From assembly GCF_004661485.1 (NCBI RefSeq), contig NZ_PQVH01000008.1, positions 434,001 to 498,000 of the forward strand: a stretch of DNA of 64,000 nt. The letters run 5' to 3'. Made by a program: the position numbers and the translations under genes. How positions within the stretch are numbered: the first letter of the stretch is position 1; every line of letters starts with the position of its first letter. This document shows positions 27,120 through 36,679 of the stretch, piece after piece. Origin of the DNA: Methylotenera oryzisoli. Lineage in GTDB: Bacteria; Pseudomonadota; Gammaproteobacteria; Burkholderiales; Methylophilaceae. The notes under the pieces are model-generated. The model was given only the letters and a program-made list of their open reading frames with translations, was not told where the DNA came from and ran no database searches.

Positions 27120-28478
27120 TTATTCGCTACGTGGTGGGCCGCCACGTAAATCATGTCCATCAGCACTGTAAATTTCCACCTCCACAAAGTCACCCGGCGT
27201 TAAGCCTTCAGCATCTTCTAAATATACAACGCCATCAATCTCTGGTGCATCTGCTTTAGTACGGCCAATCGCTTCGATATTACCTTCAACATCCGTCACA
27301 ATCTCGTCCACTAATACAGTTTGAATGCTACCAATCTTAGCGTGTACTTTAGCAGCACTGATACGCTCTTGCACTTCCATAAAGCGACTCAAACGCTCTT
27401 GTTTCACTTCTTCAGGCACTTGATCCGGCAAGGCATTGGCTGCCGCACCATCTACAGCTGAATAAGCAAAACAGCCTACTCTGTCTAACTGTGCTTCTTC
27501 CATAAAGTCTAACAGTTGTTTAAAGTCATCTTCAGTTTCACCTGGGAAACCAGCAATGAATGTGCTACGAATCGTAATGTCCGGACAGATGTCACGCCAA
27601 GCTTTAATGCGTGCCAGATTATTTTCACTGCTTGCCGGACGTTTCATCGCTTTTAATATACGCGGGCTAGCATGCTGGAATGGCACGTCTAGGTAAGGCA
27701 GAATCAGACCATCTGCCATCAATGGAATCACCTCATCCACATGCGGGTATGGGTACACATAATGCAAGCGAGTCCAGACACCAAGCTCACTTAAAGCTTG
27801 CGTCAACTCTGTCATACGGGTTTTAACCGGGCGACCGTTCCAGAAACCTGGACGATATTTAACATCAACGCCATAAGCCGAAGTGTCTTGTGAAATCACT
27901 AAAATTTCACTCACACCAGCATTCACTAGATTCTCAGCTTCGTTAAGCACCTCTCCAATCGGGCGACTGACTAAATCACCTCGCATGCTAGGAATAATAC
28001 AGAAGCTGCAACGATGGTTACAGCCTTCAGAAATTTTAAGGTAAGCGTAATGCTTAGGTGTCAGCCTTACGCCTTGTGGTGGCACTAAGTCAATAAATGG
28101 CTCATGCGGCTTAGGCAGGTTTGCATGTACGGCTGTCATTACTTCTTCTAGCGCGTGCGGGCCGGTTACAGCCAATACGCTTGGGTGCGCAGCTTCAACT
28201 ACGCCTTTTTTAGCGCCTAAACAGCCGGTAACAATCACTTTACCGTTTTTATTAATCGCCTCACCAATCGCATCCAAAGACTCTTCCACGGCACTATCAA
28301 TGAAACCACAGGTATTCACTACCACTAAATCAGCTTCGTCGTAACTTCCAGAAATTTCATAGCCTTCCGCCCGTAATTGGGTGAGAATACGCTCTGCGTC
28401 TGAGCCAGCTTTAGGGCAGCCTAACGATACAAAGCCTACTTTAGGCGTGGAGTTTTTGCTTGTAGTACTCATTGTCAT
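27120..28478 (-). CDS. rimO: Ribosomal protein S12 methylthiotransferase RimO
   Basis: Radical-SAM enzyme that adds a methylthio group to the conserved Asp of ribosomal protein S12; 452 residues. The N-terminal UPF0004 domain holds the auxiliary-cluster Cys C21, C57 and C86. The radical-SAM motif CNHRCSFC provides C153, C157 and C160. RimO-specific runs include [19 protein letters not shown] and [18 protein letters not shown], and a C-terminal TRAM domain ([19 protein letters not shown]). MiaB, the close paralogue, is excluded by these RimO strings. Transcribed divergently from the small membrane gene at 28.5 kb. Confidence 0.97.
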   Translation of the reverse strand: MTMSTTSKNSTPKVGFVSLGCPKAGSDAERILTQLRAEGYEISGSYDEADLVVVNTCGFIDSAVEESLDAIGEAINKNGKVIVTGCLGAKKGVVEAAHPSVLAVTGPHALEEVMTAVHANLPKPHEPFIDLVPPQGVRLTPKHYAYLKISEGCNHRCSFCIIPSMRGDLVSRPIGEVLNEAENLVNAGVSEILVISQDTSAYGVDVKYRPGFWNGRPVKTRMTELTQALSELGVWTRLHYVYPYPHVDEVIPLMADGLILPYLDVPFQHASPRILKAMKRPASSENNLARIKAWRDICPDITIRSTFIAGFPGETEDDFKQLLDFMEEAQLDRVGCFAYSAVDGAAANALPDQVPEEVKQERLSRFMEVQERISAAKVHAKIGSIQTVLVDEIVTDVEGNIEAIGRTKADAPEIDGVVYLEDAEGLTPGDFVEVEIYSADGHDLRGGPPRSE

Positions 28479-28508
28479 AAAAACCTATAAATCTTAAAAT
28501 TAATTCAA

Positions 28509-28733
28509 ATGTATATTATTGCGATTGCCTGGATGTATGTTGTTGTACTCATGGCCGCCACTGAAAAATCAGTGACTGCAGGACTACTCACGTTTATATT
28601 TTACGGCTTGCTGCCATGTACCCTGCTACTGTGGCTACTTGGTGTTAAACATAGGCGCCACCAACAAAACAAACCATCAGCGGATGAAGTAACCCACCAA
28701 GAAGATAGAGCTAACACCCAGAGCGATGAGTAG
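28509..28733 (+). CDS. Small two-helix membrane protein
   Basis: A 74-residue protein with two hydrophobic helices (IIAIAWMYVVVLMA and GLLTFIFYGLLPCTLLLWLLG) and a charged cytoplasmic-type tail rich in His, Lys, Glu and Asp. Similar short proteins sit beside rimO or related genes in other Betaproteobacteria, which argues that it is real. Its last 57 bases overlap the end of the convergent ZIP transporter gene. Function unknown. Confidence 0.7.
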   Translation: MYIIAIAWMYVVVLMAATEKSVTAGLLTFIFYGLLPCTLLLWLLGVKHRRHQQNKPSADEVTHQEDRANTQSDE

Positions 28734-29579
28734 CACCTGACTTAAAGTTGCTTTTAATTCCGTGCGTTTATGCAAACTAGGAATTAAATCAGCCACTGCT
28801 ACATACAACATGCTTGCCGCTGCCAACCCTAAAATATAGGGAACCCAACTCATCACATATTGCAAAGCATAATAAGCAAGGAGTCCACCCACCAAAGTTG
28901 CTAAACTAGACACTAAATTAAACACCAGTGCCTGTTTTTTGCTGTAACCCGAGTGCAATAGTATTAAAAAGTCACCCACCTCTTGTGGGATTTCGTGCGA
29001 AATAATCGCCAGCGCGGTAACCACACCTAATTTCACATCCACTAAAAATGCCGCTGCAATTAAAACGCCATCCACAAAGTTATGAAAAGTATCTCCTATC
29101 ATAATCATCATGCCGCTGCGCCCACTATCATGGTGGTGCGCGTGTGCATGGCTGTGTACCTGCGTTAAAGATGGTGCCTTTGCAGCAGTCACCGCTTTAT
29201 ACTTAACACCATCGGCAGCAAGCTCAGGCTTCGGATGTGTTAACGGGCAGTCTTCCTCAGTATGAATCGCGTGCACTTCACAGTGATCACCATGGCAATG
29301 CCGCCAAATCACCAGTTTCTCTAGTACAAAAAATAACAACAACCCAAACAAGAGGGTTGCAGAGATACTTTCTATACTACTCGCTTCATTAAACGCATGG
29401 GGAAGTATTTCTAAAAACACTGCGCCTAACATAGCGCCTATCGCATAGCTAACCAGCATAGGAATCCATGCTGTGCGTAGGTTGAGTGCAAACAATGCGG
29501 CTAAAGATACGCTTAACACCCCGCCCGTAAAGCTAGCGATAATAATCCATGCAAGAATAGGTAACTCGGGAATTGTCAT
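28677..29579 (-). CDS. ZIP-family divalent metal transporter
   Basis: Metal importer of the ZIP family, probably for zinc or iron; 300 residues with about eight membrane helices. The metal-binding core is present: DTFHNFVDGVLIAAAF in TM4 and the ISHEIPQEVGDFLILL signature in TM5. The loop between TM3 and TM4 is histidine-rich (HCHGDHCEVHAIH and HSHAHAHHHD), a usual metal-sensing or metal-collecting loop. It overlaps convergently with the small membrane gene by 57 bases and lies downstream of pgeF in the same direction. Confidence 0.92.
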   Translation of the reverse strand: MTIPELPILAWIIIASFTGGVLSVSLAALFALNLRTAWIPMLVSYAIGAMLGAVFLEILPHAFNEASSIESISATLLFGLLLFFVLEKLVIWRHCHGDHCEVHAIHTEEDCPLTHPKPELAADGVKYKAVTAAKAPSLTQVHSHAHAHHHDSGRSGMMIMIGDTFHNFVDGVLIAAAFLVDVKLGVVTALAIISHEIPQEVGDFLILLHSGYSKKQALVFNLVSSLATLVGGLLAYYALQYVMSWVPYILGLAAASMLYVAVADLIPSLHKRTELKATLSQVLLIALGVSSIFLVGYFIR

Positions 29580-29611
29580 GCAACACTTTTGATCAGTAAT
29601 AAAGAGCGATA

Positions 29612-30406
29612 TTATAACTGAGCAACTGCCACATCTCTATGTGATTCCAACCAAATCATACTTGCCATACGTCCGGTGATGTTATCGCGCCTAAAAGAAA
29701 AAAAGCGCACCTGATCCGTATAGGTGCAAAAGTCTTCATTCACCCCGGCGCCATATATTCCGGTCACACCAATGCGGTTAAGGCGCTGTTGTGCAATCAA
29801 GTATAAATTGCAGAGCCATTTATCACCTGATGCTGATGACTCCAACAATTTAAATGCCTGACTCGCCTGATTATCTTTTGCAATGAATTGGTCGCGCACA
29901 TCTCTGCCCACCTCAAAGGCATTGGGCCCGATGGCCGGACCTAACCACACTAATACTTCATCAGCCGACACTTGCATTTTCTGCACAGCAGCTTCAATCA
30001 CACCGTCACACAGCCCTCTCCAGCCTGCATGCACTGCTGCAACAACGCTCCCCTTTTTATCGCATAGTAAAACAGGCAGGCAATCAGCCGTCATCGTCAC
30101 ACACACAACATTGGGTTTGGTGGTAAAGGATGCATCCGCATTTTGCAGGCAAGTGCTAGTAGCTGCATTAATCACCTCAATGCCATGCACCTGATTCACC
30201 CAGACTGGCTCACTAGGCAGGTACGGACTTAATAATTGACGGTTTTTCGCAACAGCAATTGGGTTATCTTGTACATGCGCACCTAGATTAAGACTGGCGT
30301 ATGGGGCAGGACTCACGCCACCAGTGCGCGTAGTTTGCAACGCCTTCACATTGAGAGGTGCAGGCCAATCAGGAGTGATTAATGTAATAGGTTCAGCATT
30401 AGTCAT
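29612..30406 (-). CDS. pgeF: Peptidoglycan editing factor PgeF (YfiH, polyphenol-oxidase fold)
   Basis: Zinc/copper-binding protein of the YfiH family that removes wrongly incorporated residues from peptidoglycan precursors; 264 residues. Landmarks are the TRTGGVSPAPYASLNLGAH start region, VNQVHGIEV, TMTADCLPVLLCDK, VAAVHAGWRGL and the closing FFSFRRDNITGRMASMIWL. Conserved Cys and His metal ligands are within TADCLPVL and VHAGW. It directly follows rluD, the same order as in E. coli (rluD-yfiH). Confidence 0.95.
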   Translation of the reverse strand: MTNAEPITLITPDWPAPLNVKALQTTRTGGVSPAPYASLNLGAHVQDNPIAVAKNRQLLSPYLPSEPVWVNQVHGIEVINAATSTCLQNADASFTTKPNVVCVTMTADCLPVLLCDKKGSVVAAVHAGWRGLCDGVIEAAVQKMQVSADEVLVWLGPAIGPNAFEVGRDVRDQFIAKDNQASQAFKLLESSASGDKWLCNLYLIAQQRLNRIGVTGIYGAGVNEDFCTYTDQVRFFSFRRDNITGRMASMIWLESHRDVAVAQL

Positions 30407-30428
30407 GGTTACCTCAATTCATTTAAAG

Positions 30429-31538
30429 CTAAACATCTTCCTCATTATCAAAATCTGCATCATCTTCTTCATCACCATCGTCAAACAGATCATCATCGTC
30501 ATATTCATAATCCTCATCAGCCAGATAAGGCTCCATGCTTAATTCAAAGTCTTCCTCATCATCACGCACATCTTCATGACGCATGGCTTCCAACAACACC
30601 TTCATATCATCAGCCAGCTCAATCTGCCACTCCATGAATTCATTGGTAGCTGGGTGCACCAGACCAAGCTTGATTGCATGCAAAGCCTGACGATGAAACT
30701 GACTGACCGCGTCGCGCAACGTTTGCGTCATTGCACGAATCGGCACAATGCCACGGAAACCATAAACAGGGTCACCAACTAAAGGCGCCTTGAGGTGCTG
30801 CATGTGTACACGAATCTGGTGAGTACGTCCGGTTTCTAAGTTGCAGCGTAAGTAAGTTTGCACAGAAAAACGCTCTAATATCTCGTAACGCGTCACAGCA
30901 GGTTTACCCATCCGGTTAATTGCCATTTTAGTACGCGAGCGAGGATCACGACCTAACGGCTGATCGACCACGCCATTTCGCCAGAGTTGGCCCCATACAA
31001 TGGCGCGATACTCACGCTTTACAGTACGCGCTTGTAACTGACGTACCAAATGCGTCTGCGCATTTAATGTTTTAGCCACCACTAATAAGCCACTGGTTTC
31101 TTTATCTAAACGATGCACAATCCCTGCACGTGGCACATCGTGTAATTGCGGCGAATGAAATAGCAAGGCGTTGAGTAAAGTACCTTCCCAATTTCCGGCC
31201 GCAGGGTGCACAACCATGCCGGCAGGTTTGTTCACAACTAAGATGTGGTCATCTTCATACACAATATCCAGTGGAATATCTTGTGCAGTAAATGCATAGG
31301 TCTCAGGCTTCACCTGCACATCAACCGACACCTTTTCCCCGCCCCACACTTTGGTTTTTGCAGTACTGACTTTGCCGTCAACGGTCACCAAACCAGACTT
31401 TATCCAAGCCTGCAGTCTTGAGCGTGAATGTTCAGGAAGTAACCGTTGCAAAGCAACATCAAGGCGCAAACCGCCCAAATCTGATGAAATTGTGAGGTGA
31501 ATTAGGTTGTTAAGAGATTGTTGAGTAGCGTCTGTCAT
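30429..31538 (-). CDS. rluD: 23S rRNA pseudouridine synthase RluD, with acidic C-terminal tail
   Basis: Makes pseudouridines 1911, 1915 and 1917 in helix 69 of 23S rRNA; 369 residues. It has an N-terminal S4 RNA-binding domain (about 20-75), the catalytic Asp D145 in VHRLDKETSG, and the KREYRAIVWGQ and TGRTHQIRVHMQHL motifs. The last 50 residues (320-369) are extraordinarily acidic, 29 of 50 being Asp or Glu, well beyond the length of E. coli RluD (326). It is divergent from bamD with the bamD promoter inside its 5-prime end, and followed by pgeF. Confidence 0.96.
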   Translation of the reverse strand: MTDATQQSLNNLIHLTISSDLGGLRLDVALQRLLPEHSRSRLQAWIKSGLVTVDGKVSTAKTKVWGGEKVSVDVQVKPETYAFTAQDIPLDIVYEDDHILVVNKPAGMVVHPAAGNWEGTLLNALLFHSPQLHDVPRAGIVHRLDKETSGLLVVAKTLNAQTHLVRQLQARTVKREYRAIVWGQLWRNGVVDQPLGRDPRSRTKMAINRMGKPAVTRYEILERFSVQTYLRCNLETGRTHQIRVHMQHLKAPLVGDPVYGFRGIVPIRAMTQTLRDAVSQFHRQALHAIKLGLVHPATNEFMEWQIELADDMKVLLEAMRHEDVRDDEEDFELSMEPYLADEDYEYDDDDLFDDGDEEDDADFDNEEDV

Positions 31539-31548
31539 CGGTTATAAT
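31521..31548 (+). promoter_or_regulatory. Promoter of bamD
   Basis: TTGAGT (31521-31526), a 16-base spacer and a perfect TATAAT (31543-31548), about 29 bases ahead of the bamD ATG, with AAAGGTGG as ribosome site. The -35 box lies within the first codons of divergent rluD. Confidence 0.6.
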
Positions 31549-31576
31549 CGTGAGAAATTCTTAAAGGTGGTTTTGC

Positions 31577-32380
31577 ATGAAGTATATCTCAATTTTGGCT
31601 TTTACCTTCTTACTCGGTGGATGTGCGATTTTTGGCGCACCAACTGAGATTGATGATACGAAAGGCTGGACAGCTGAACGCATCTATCAAGAAGGTGCAG
31701 CAAAAATGCAAGACCGCGACTACGACAAAGCCATTGTTTACTTTCAAAAGCTTGAGTCTCGCTATCCGCATGGCAAATATGCTACGCAAGCGCAACTTGA
31801 AACAGCCTACGCCCATTACAAAAAGCAAGACCCGGTATCCGCAGTTGCTGCTGCCGACCGCTTCATCAAACTCCACCCTGACCACCCTAACGTAGATTAT
31901 GCTTATTACCTAAAGGGCTTAGCAGTGTTTAATGAGCGCGGCATTGTAGAAAAGCTCACCAAACAGCAAGTAAGTGACCGCGACCCACGCGCTTTGAAAG
32001 ACTCTTTCGCGACCTTTAAAGAGTTAGTAACACGCTACCCAAAAAGCCGCTATGTAAAAGACGCCACACAGCGCATGGTTTACTTGGCAAACAGTCTGTC
32101 AGAACATGAGCTACATGTTGCGCGCTATTACATGAAACGCAAAGCTTATGTTGCCGCGATTAACCGTACAAAATATGTGATTGAATACTACCCACAATCC
32201 CCACATGTGGAAGAAGCACTAGTCATTATGATTAGCGCTTACGACTTAATGGGCTTGGATGATCTTAAAAATGATACCTTGCGCATTTTGAAAACTAATT
32301 ATCCAGATAGTGCGATTTTAAATAAGAATGCACCTGAAGATGAACGCGTATGGTGGAAGTTCTGGGAAAGCCTATACTAA
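31577..32380 (+). CDS. bamD: Outer membrane assembly lipoprotein BamD
   Basis: Essential lipoprotein of the BAM complex that inserts beta-barrel proteins in the outer membrane; 267 residues. Signal peptide with lipobox LGGC (lipidated Cys16). Five TPR-like repeats follow, with the BamD strings YDKAIVYFQKLESRYPHGKY, AADRFIKLHPDHPNVDYAYY and RDPRALKDSFATFKELVTRYP. The divergent rluD-bamD pair is common in Proteobacteria. BamB is also in this window, at 38.2 kb. Confidence 0.97.
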   Translation: MKYISILAFTFLLGGCAIFGAPTEIDDTKGWTAERIYQEGAAKMQDRDYDKAIVYFQKLESRYPHGKYATQAQLETAYAHYKKQDPVSAVAAADRFIKLHPDHPNVDYAYYLKGLAVFNERGIVEKLTKQQVSDRDPRALKDSFATFKELVTRYPKSRYVKDATQRMVYLANSLSEHELHVARYYMKRKAYVAAINRTKYVIEYYPQSPHVEEALVIMISAYDLMGLDDLKNDTLRILKTNYPDSAILNKNAPEDERVWWKFWESLY

Positions 32381-32416
32381 ATGAACTAAACCGCATTTAA
32401 AGCATCCATTATTTTG

Positions 32417-32746
32417 ATGAAGTACTTTAATAAATTACCAGGATTCATTAGAACGCCATCAGGCCTTGAGTGGGTTTTGTTCAAAAAATTACCTCTGATT
32501 TTTAGCATTGGAACAGCAGCGCCATGCGCTCCAATGCTAATAATTTATCTAGGGAATGAATCGCTAAGCCGAGAGCAGCAGCAAGTCATCTATCAATTAC
32601 TCGGTGTACTTTTTAGTGTCTGGTTTCTAGTTGGCGCTATTGCAATCGGCTGTATTGTCGTCACCATTATGAAAGGGCCCGCTTATGTTGCAGACCCTTA
32701 CGAGTTACCCACAGAAAATAAATCGCTAGAGCAATATCCAAATTGA
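32417..32746 (+). CDS. Hypothetical two-helix inner-membrane protein
   Basis: A 109-residue protein with two predicted membrane helices (about 25-47, LPLIFSIGTAAPCAPMLIIYL, and 63-87, LLGVLFSVWFLVGAIAIGCI) joined by a short polar loop (GNESLSREQQQ), plus a soluble C-terminus (KGPAYVADPYELP). A TTG at 32414 is also in frame, but the adjacent ATG is preferred. It is 36 bases after bamD and may be co-transcribed. Family not recognised beyond conserved hypothetical membrane protein. Confidence 0.7.
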   Translation: MKYFNKLPGFIRTPSGLEWVLFKKLPLIFSIGTAAPCAPMLIIYLGNESLSREQQQVIYQLLGVLFSVWFLVGAIAIGCIVVTIMKGPAYVADPYELPTENKSLEQYPN

Positions 32747-33333
32747 TAGCGCTACTGACAAATTCTTATATATCACCATGTAATACAATCACCATACTTA
32801 ACCATGTGTGCCTGACGCTCTGATCGCCAAGCACCACATCGTTACATCATCATTAATGTCACCCCACACCTAGCCCAAAGTTCAATATTGTCGCGGCTCC
32901 TGCATAAATTATGTTTAATTTATTTAATTCCCATATTAAACTATACAAAACTAAGCGTAACGAGCGCGCTTAATCAATATGGCAGCGATGCCAGTACTAA
33001 AATTAACTGAATTGTTGTCGACAACATAATTAGCAAGACGCTAAATACTTGTGCTTTTTTGCAACGGCGCACTCAAGCGCAGGATTAACGTCATGACAAC
33101 AATGCATTGCGTAGTAAATTTTTAACCCGCTCCCCAACGAAGGGGAGTTTGGGCCGAGGTTATAGAGCCATATAACATCAGCCAAATTTATTCCAACGTG
33201 GGAATAAGTCTAAATGACGCACAAAACATAACCCTACCAAGTTATGCAGTGCCCCGTGTAAGCTACCAATTAAGCGCATACAAGACTGTTGTAGCGCGGT
33301 AGTTTGTGAATATATTTAGGTTAGGAAAGAACT
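32747..33333 (+). other. Long non-coding region and leader of the chemoreceptor gene
   Basis: The 587 bases have no plausible gene but several structured elements: a perfect 14-base palindrome TGTTGTCGACAACA (about 33014-33027), a hairpin CTCCCC/GGGGAG (33130-33147), and a hairpin TTATTCC/GGAATAA with a six-base loop (33188-33207). Just ahead of the gene is AGGAAAG, a good ribosome site. I found no sigma28 (flagellar-type) promoter, and the GEMM c-di-GMP riboswitch consensus is absent. Confidence 0.4.
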
Positions 33334-36300
33334 ATGAACAAAGTGAGCTCCTGGAATATCGGTCACTTATTAAACAATCTGAGCTATAAAAAGAAATTTA
33401 CCTTACTTGGCACAGTGGCGCTCGTACCTTTATTGATTCTACTTTTTTTCAATATCCAGCTACTGAACTCTGACCAAAAAATTACCAGAATCGAACGCCA
33501 AGGCATTACCTATTTAGTCCCGCTGCGTCATTTTATTGAAAGCGTTCAAGCTCATCGCGGCATGACCAATTCCTATTTATCAGGAAACGATGATTTTGCA
33601 GAAAAGATTGATGCCAACGAAAAAAAATCCAGCACGCTCATTTTAAATATTGACCAAATTGATAAAGAACTTGGTCAGCAATTCCGCTCTACAGAAGACT
33701 GGAGTAAGATTAAAAAGAACTGGGATAAGCTTAAAGCTGACTGGGCGCAAATTAAGTCAAAATCAGGCGGCATCACACCACAACAAAGCTTTGCAAATCA
33801 CAGTCATCTAATCAATCAACTACTTGAGTTTTCATTAAAGCTCACAGACGCGAGCACACTGACGCTCGACCCGCAAATGGACACCTATTATCTAATGGAT
33901 ATTGTCTATTTAAGAACCATCAACGTCGTTGAGATTACAGCGCAGATTCGTGGTTTAGGTGCAGGCATTACCTCTCGGCAGTTTGTGACAAACCAGGAAA
34001 AACTAAAGCTTTCGGCACTGACTAACCAAGTGGAAGCTTCCCTTAAAAGCTACGAACATGTCATGTCTGTACTTAAAAATTATGAGAGTACATACACACA
34101 AGTAAAACCGGTGATGACTGCCTTACAGAAATCGATTGATGAACTAAACACGCTAGTAAAAACATCGATTATTGATGCAGAAACTATCGATTTAGATACG
34201 GAAAAATATTTTAATTTTGCTACTCAGTCCATTACCAAAGGCTATCAAGCCTATGACGAAATTAGCAAGTTACTAGACCAGTCTTTAGAAAAACGCTTGA
34301 TGCAACAGCAACAGCAATTTTGGCTGGTAGTATCTATCACCATTTTGACGATTTTAATGGTTAGCCTGATGCTGTTCTCAGTTGCTAGAAACATTATTCA
34401 AGCAACTAGCGAGACTAAGGAGTTAATGAACAATCTTGCTCAAGGAAATGTTGTGCATCATGATGAGAATAAGATTTTCAGTCGTGATGAAATGGGCGAC
34501 GTGATGCGCTCATCTTATAGCTTACAGCAAACCATTAAAAACCTGATTGATGCCCTGCAAAGGGTTAGTCATCAGCACTCTATTGGTGATATAGACGCCA
34601 CATTAAATGCACAGCAGTTCAACGGCGTCTATGCCGAAATGGCAACTGGTATTAACAAAATGGTGGCTGACCATATTGAAATGAACCAAAAAGCGATTGC
34701 CGTGGTGCAAGCCTTTGGTGACGGTGATTTAACACCGCAACTAGAGAAGTTCCCAGGGAAAAAAGCATTTGTTAATACCGCGATTGAGCAAGTACGCGCC
34801 AATATTCAGGCACTGGTGGTAGATACCAATATGCTGGTTAACGCCACGATTCTAGGCAAACTTTCCAGACGTGCAGACTCCAGACGTCATCATGGTGAGT
34901 TCCGTAAGATTGTGCAAGGCATCAATGACACATTGGATGCGGTGGTTAATCCATTAAACATGGCGGCCAAATATGTCGATGACATCGCAAAAGGTAACAT
35001 CCCTGCCAAAATTACCGATAGCTACGATGGCGATTTTAACGCAATTAAAAACAATCTGAATCAATGTATTGATGCTGTAAACACCATGATTGCAGATACA
35101 GCGTTATTAGCAGATGCTACTGAAAAAGGCCAACTCTCAACGCGAGCAGACGCAAGTCAGCACCTAGGAGATTTCCGCAAAATCATTGAAGGCATGAACA
35201 ACACCTTAGACTACGTGGTTAACCCGTTGAATACGGCGGCACAGTACGTAGAGCGTATATCTAAAGGCGATATCCCTACCCATATCACTCAACCATACAA
35301 TGGTGATTTTAACGTCATTAAAAACAACCTGAACACCTGTATCGATGCAATCAATCGCTTGGTGAATGACACTAATATGCTGTCGGAAGCCGCCACTGAA
35401 GGGCGTATCAGCACAAGAGCCGATGTGACCCAACACCAAGGTGACTTCCGTAAAGCGGTAGAGGGTGTAAATTCCACGCTGGAAACCATTGTAGCGCCTA
35501 TTATTGCCGTTAAAGACGCGGTTGACACGATTACAACAGCAGCTAACGAGATATCTTCCGGCAACAATGACCTGTCAAGCCGGACTGAGCAGCAGGCGTC
35601 CAGCCTAGAAGAAACTGCAGCCAGCATGGAAGAGCTAGCAAGCACAGTCAAGCATAATGCTGAAAATGCAAAACAAGCGAATCAGCTAGCACTCAGCGCT
35701 TCCGATATCGCAGTAAAAGGCGGCAATGTAGTTTCAGATGTTGTGACCACCATGATTGCCATTAACGATAGCTCACGCAAAATTGAAGATATTATTTCCG
35801 TGATTGATGGCATCGCCTTCCAAACTAATATTCTTGCACTAAATGCAGCTGTTGAAGCGGCAAGAGCTGGTGAGCAAGGTCGAGGCTTCGCGGTAGTTGC
35901 CGGTGAGGTACGCAATTTGGCACAGCGCTCAGCCAGTGCGGCCAAGGAAATCAAAGAACTGATTACAGACTCTGTAAGCAAAACGACAGAAGGTACCACA
36001 TTGGTACAAAATGCCGGGCAAACTATGGAAGAAGTAGTGGTGTCGGTGAAACATGTGGCTGACATTATCGGTGAGATTGCCGCGGCCTCCATTGAGCAAG
36101 CAGCAGGCATCGATCTAGTCAATGAGGCTGTGACTAGCATGGACGAATCTACACAGCAAAATGCAGCACTGGTAGAACAGGCTGCTGCGGCAGCTGAATC
36201 CCTAGTAGAACAAGCTAACCAGTTATCTAGTGCTATCAGTGCATTTAAACTGGATGATGCTAAAGACGGATTGCCTGTACATCAGTCATTGAAATCAAAC

Positions 36301-36408
36301 CACAATCATGTGGCATTAGCTGTAGTGAAAAGCCGCCCTGAACCAGAGCTGATGAAGTCGATTGCAATCAAACAGACAAACGGTAACGGCGATTGGGAGG
36401 AGTTCTAA
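33334..36408 (+). CDS. Methyl-accepting chemotaxis protein with tandem poly-HAMP-like repeats
   Basis: Membrane chemoreceptor of 1024 residues. TM1 is at about 20-42, a helical periplasmic sensor domain spans about 43-328 (with [20 protein letters not shown]), and TM2 is about 329-351. A HAMP-like region (352-490) leads to exact tandem repeats with a 91-residue period (510, 601, 692; third unit partial). The MCP signalling domain follows, with the conserved hairpin tip [20 protein letters not shown] (about 828-847). It ends GDWEEF, a CheR/CheB docking pentapeptide of the xWxxF type. It has its own long leader and is followed by a hairpin terminator. Ligand unknown; no chemotaxis operon genes adjoin it. 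Confidence 0.93.
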   Translation: MNKVSSWNIGHLLNNLSYKKKFTLLGTVALVPLLILLFFNIQLLNSDQKITRIERQGITYLVPLRHFIESVQAHRGMTNSYLSGNDDFAEKIDANEKKSSTLILNIDQIDKELGQQFRSTEDWSKIKKNWDKLKADWAQIKSKSGGITPQQSFANHSHLINQLLEFSLKLTDASTLTLDPQMDTYYLMDIVYLRTINVVEITAQIRGLGAGITSRQFVTNQEKLKLSALTNQVEASLKSYEHVMSVLKNYESTYTQVKPVMTALQKSIDELNTLVKTSIIDAETIDLDTEKYFNFATQSITKGYQAYDEISKLLDQSLEKRLMQQQQQFWLVVSITILTILMVSLMLFSVARNIIQATSETKELMNNLAQGNVVHHDENKIFSRDEMGDVMRSSYSLQQTIKNLIDALQRVSHQHSIGDIDATLNAQQFNGVYAEMATGINKMVADHIEMNQKAIAVVQAFGDGDLTPQLEKFPGKKAFVNTAIEQVRANIQALVVDTNMLVNATILGKLSRRADSRRHHGEFRKIVQGINDTLDAVVNPLNMAAKYVDDIAKGNIPAKITDSYDGDFNAIKNNLNQCIDAVNTMIADTALLADATEKGQLSTRADASQHLGDFRKIIEGMNNTLDYVVNPLNTAAQYVERISKGDIPTHITQPYNGDFNVIKNNLNTCIDAINRLVNDTNMLSEAATEGRISTRADVTQHQGDFRKAVEGVNSTLETIVAPIIAVKDAVDTITTAANEISSGNNDLSSRTEQQASSLEETAASMEELASTVKHNAENAKQANQLALSASDIAVKGGNVVSDVVTTMIAINDSSRKIEDIISVIDGIAFQTNILALNAAVEAARAGEQGRGFAVVAGEVRNLAQRSASAAKEIKELITDSVSKTTEGTTLVQNAGQTMEEVVVSVKHVADIIGEIAAASIEQAAGIDLVNEAVTSMDESTQQNAALVEQAAAAAESLVEQANQLSSAISAFKLDDAKDGLPVHQSLKSNHNHVALAVVKSRPEPELMKSIAIKQTNGNGDWEEF
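34861..35505 (+). repeat. In-frame tandem repeats of 273 bp inside the chemoreceptor gene
   Basis: Units start at 34861, 35134 and 35407, each exactly 273 bases (91 residues) apart. The first two are complete and the third ends near 35505. Shared core: RAD...H.G(D/E)FRKI..G.N.TLD.VVNPLN.AA.YV...I.KG.IP..IT..Y.GDFN.IKNNLN.CIDA.N. Similarity is strong in protein, moderate in DNA, so the duplications are old but constrained. Confidence 0.85.
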
Positions 36409-36423
36409 GCAGTAGTAACTAGC

Positions 36424-36457
36424 CGTAAACGCTGCGTATTTACACGCAGCGTTTACG
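36424..36457 (+). terminator. Hairpin after the chemoreceptor gene
   Basis: Perfect 14-bp stem CGTAAACGCTGCGT/ACGCAGCGTTTACG with a six-base loop, 15 bases after the chemoreceptor stop. The following bases are only weakly T-rich (CAATGTTTAACC), so it is a strong hairpin and probable terminator. Confidence 0.65.
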
Positions 36458-36626
36458 CAATGTTTAACCGTGAGCGGTAATGTTTGGTGCAGATGTTTAA
36501 CAATACTTAAGAGTATAACATTGCGCTAACATTCACTATCAGCAACAAGCAATAACAGATACAAGATTAGAACAAGAGCAAATACCTCTAAGCTTTGATA
36601 GCGATAAATGCTCTACATCTATCAGT

Positions 36627-36679
36627 CAGCGTTAGCTGTTATTTAGCTGGCTATATGACAGCTATAGCGCTGTTGTTTT
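36627..36679 (+). terminator. Second candidate terminator, plus strand, before convergent der
   Basis: Nested stems CAGCG/CGCTG and AGCTGT/ACAGCT enclose an 18-base loop and are followed on the plus strand by TTGTTTTTAA, a T-run overlapping the end of der. It would stop read-through from the chemoreceptor unit, or end a short transcript starting in the 36458-36626 gap, where I see no gene. Confidence 0.5.

Noticed and set aside
32747-33333. c-di-GMP (GEMM) riboswitch or sigma28 promoter ahead of the chemoreceptor
   Set aside because: Neither the riboswitch core sequences nor a TAAA...GCCGATAA-type promoter could be found.
35682-36140. 152-codon minus-strand frame inside the chemoreceptor signalling domain
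   Set aside because: Antisense shadow of a highly conserved coding region; no ribosome site or family features.
16557-36678. The 20-kb stretch between the two housekeeping blocks as a genomic island
   Set aside because: It contains core genes (gltX, rimO, rluD, bamD, pgeF), no integrase, transposase, tRNA or flanking repeats, and codon use looks like the rest. Rearrangement is a better explanation.
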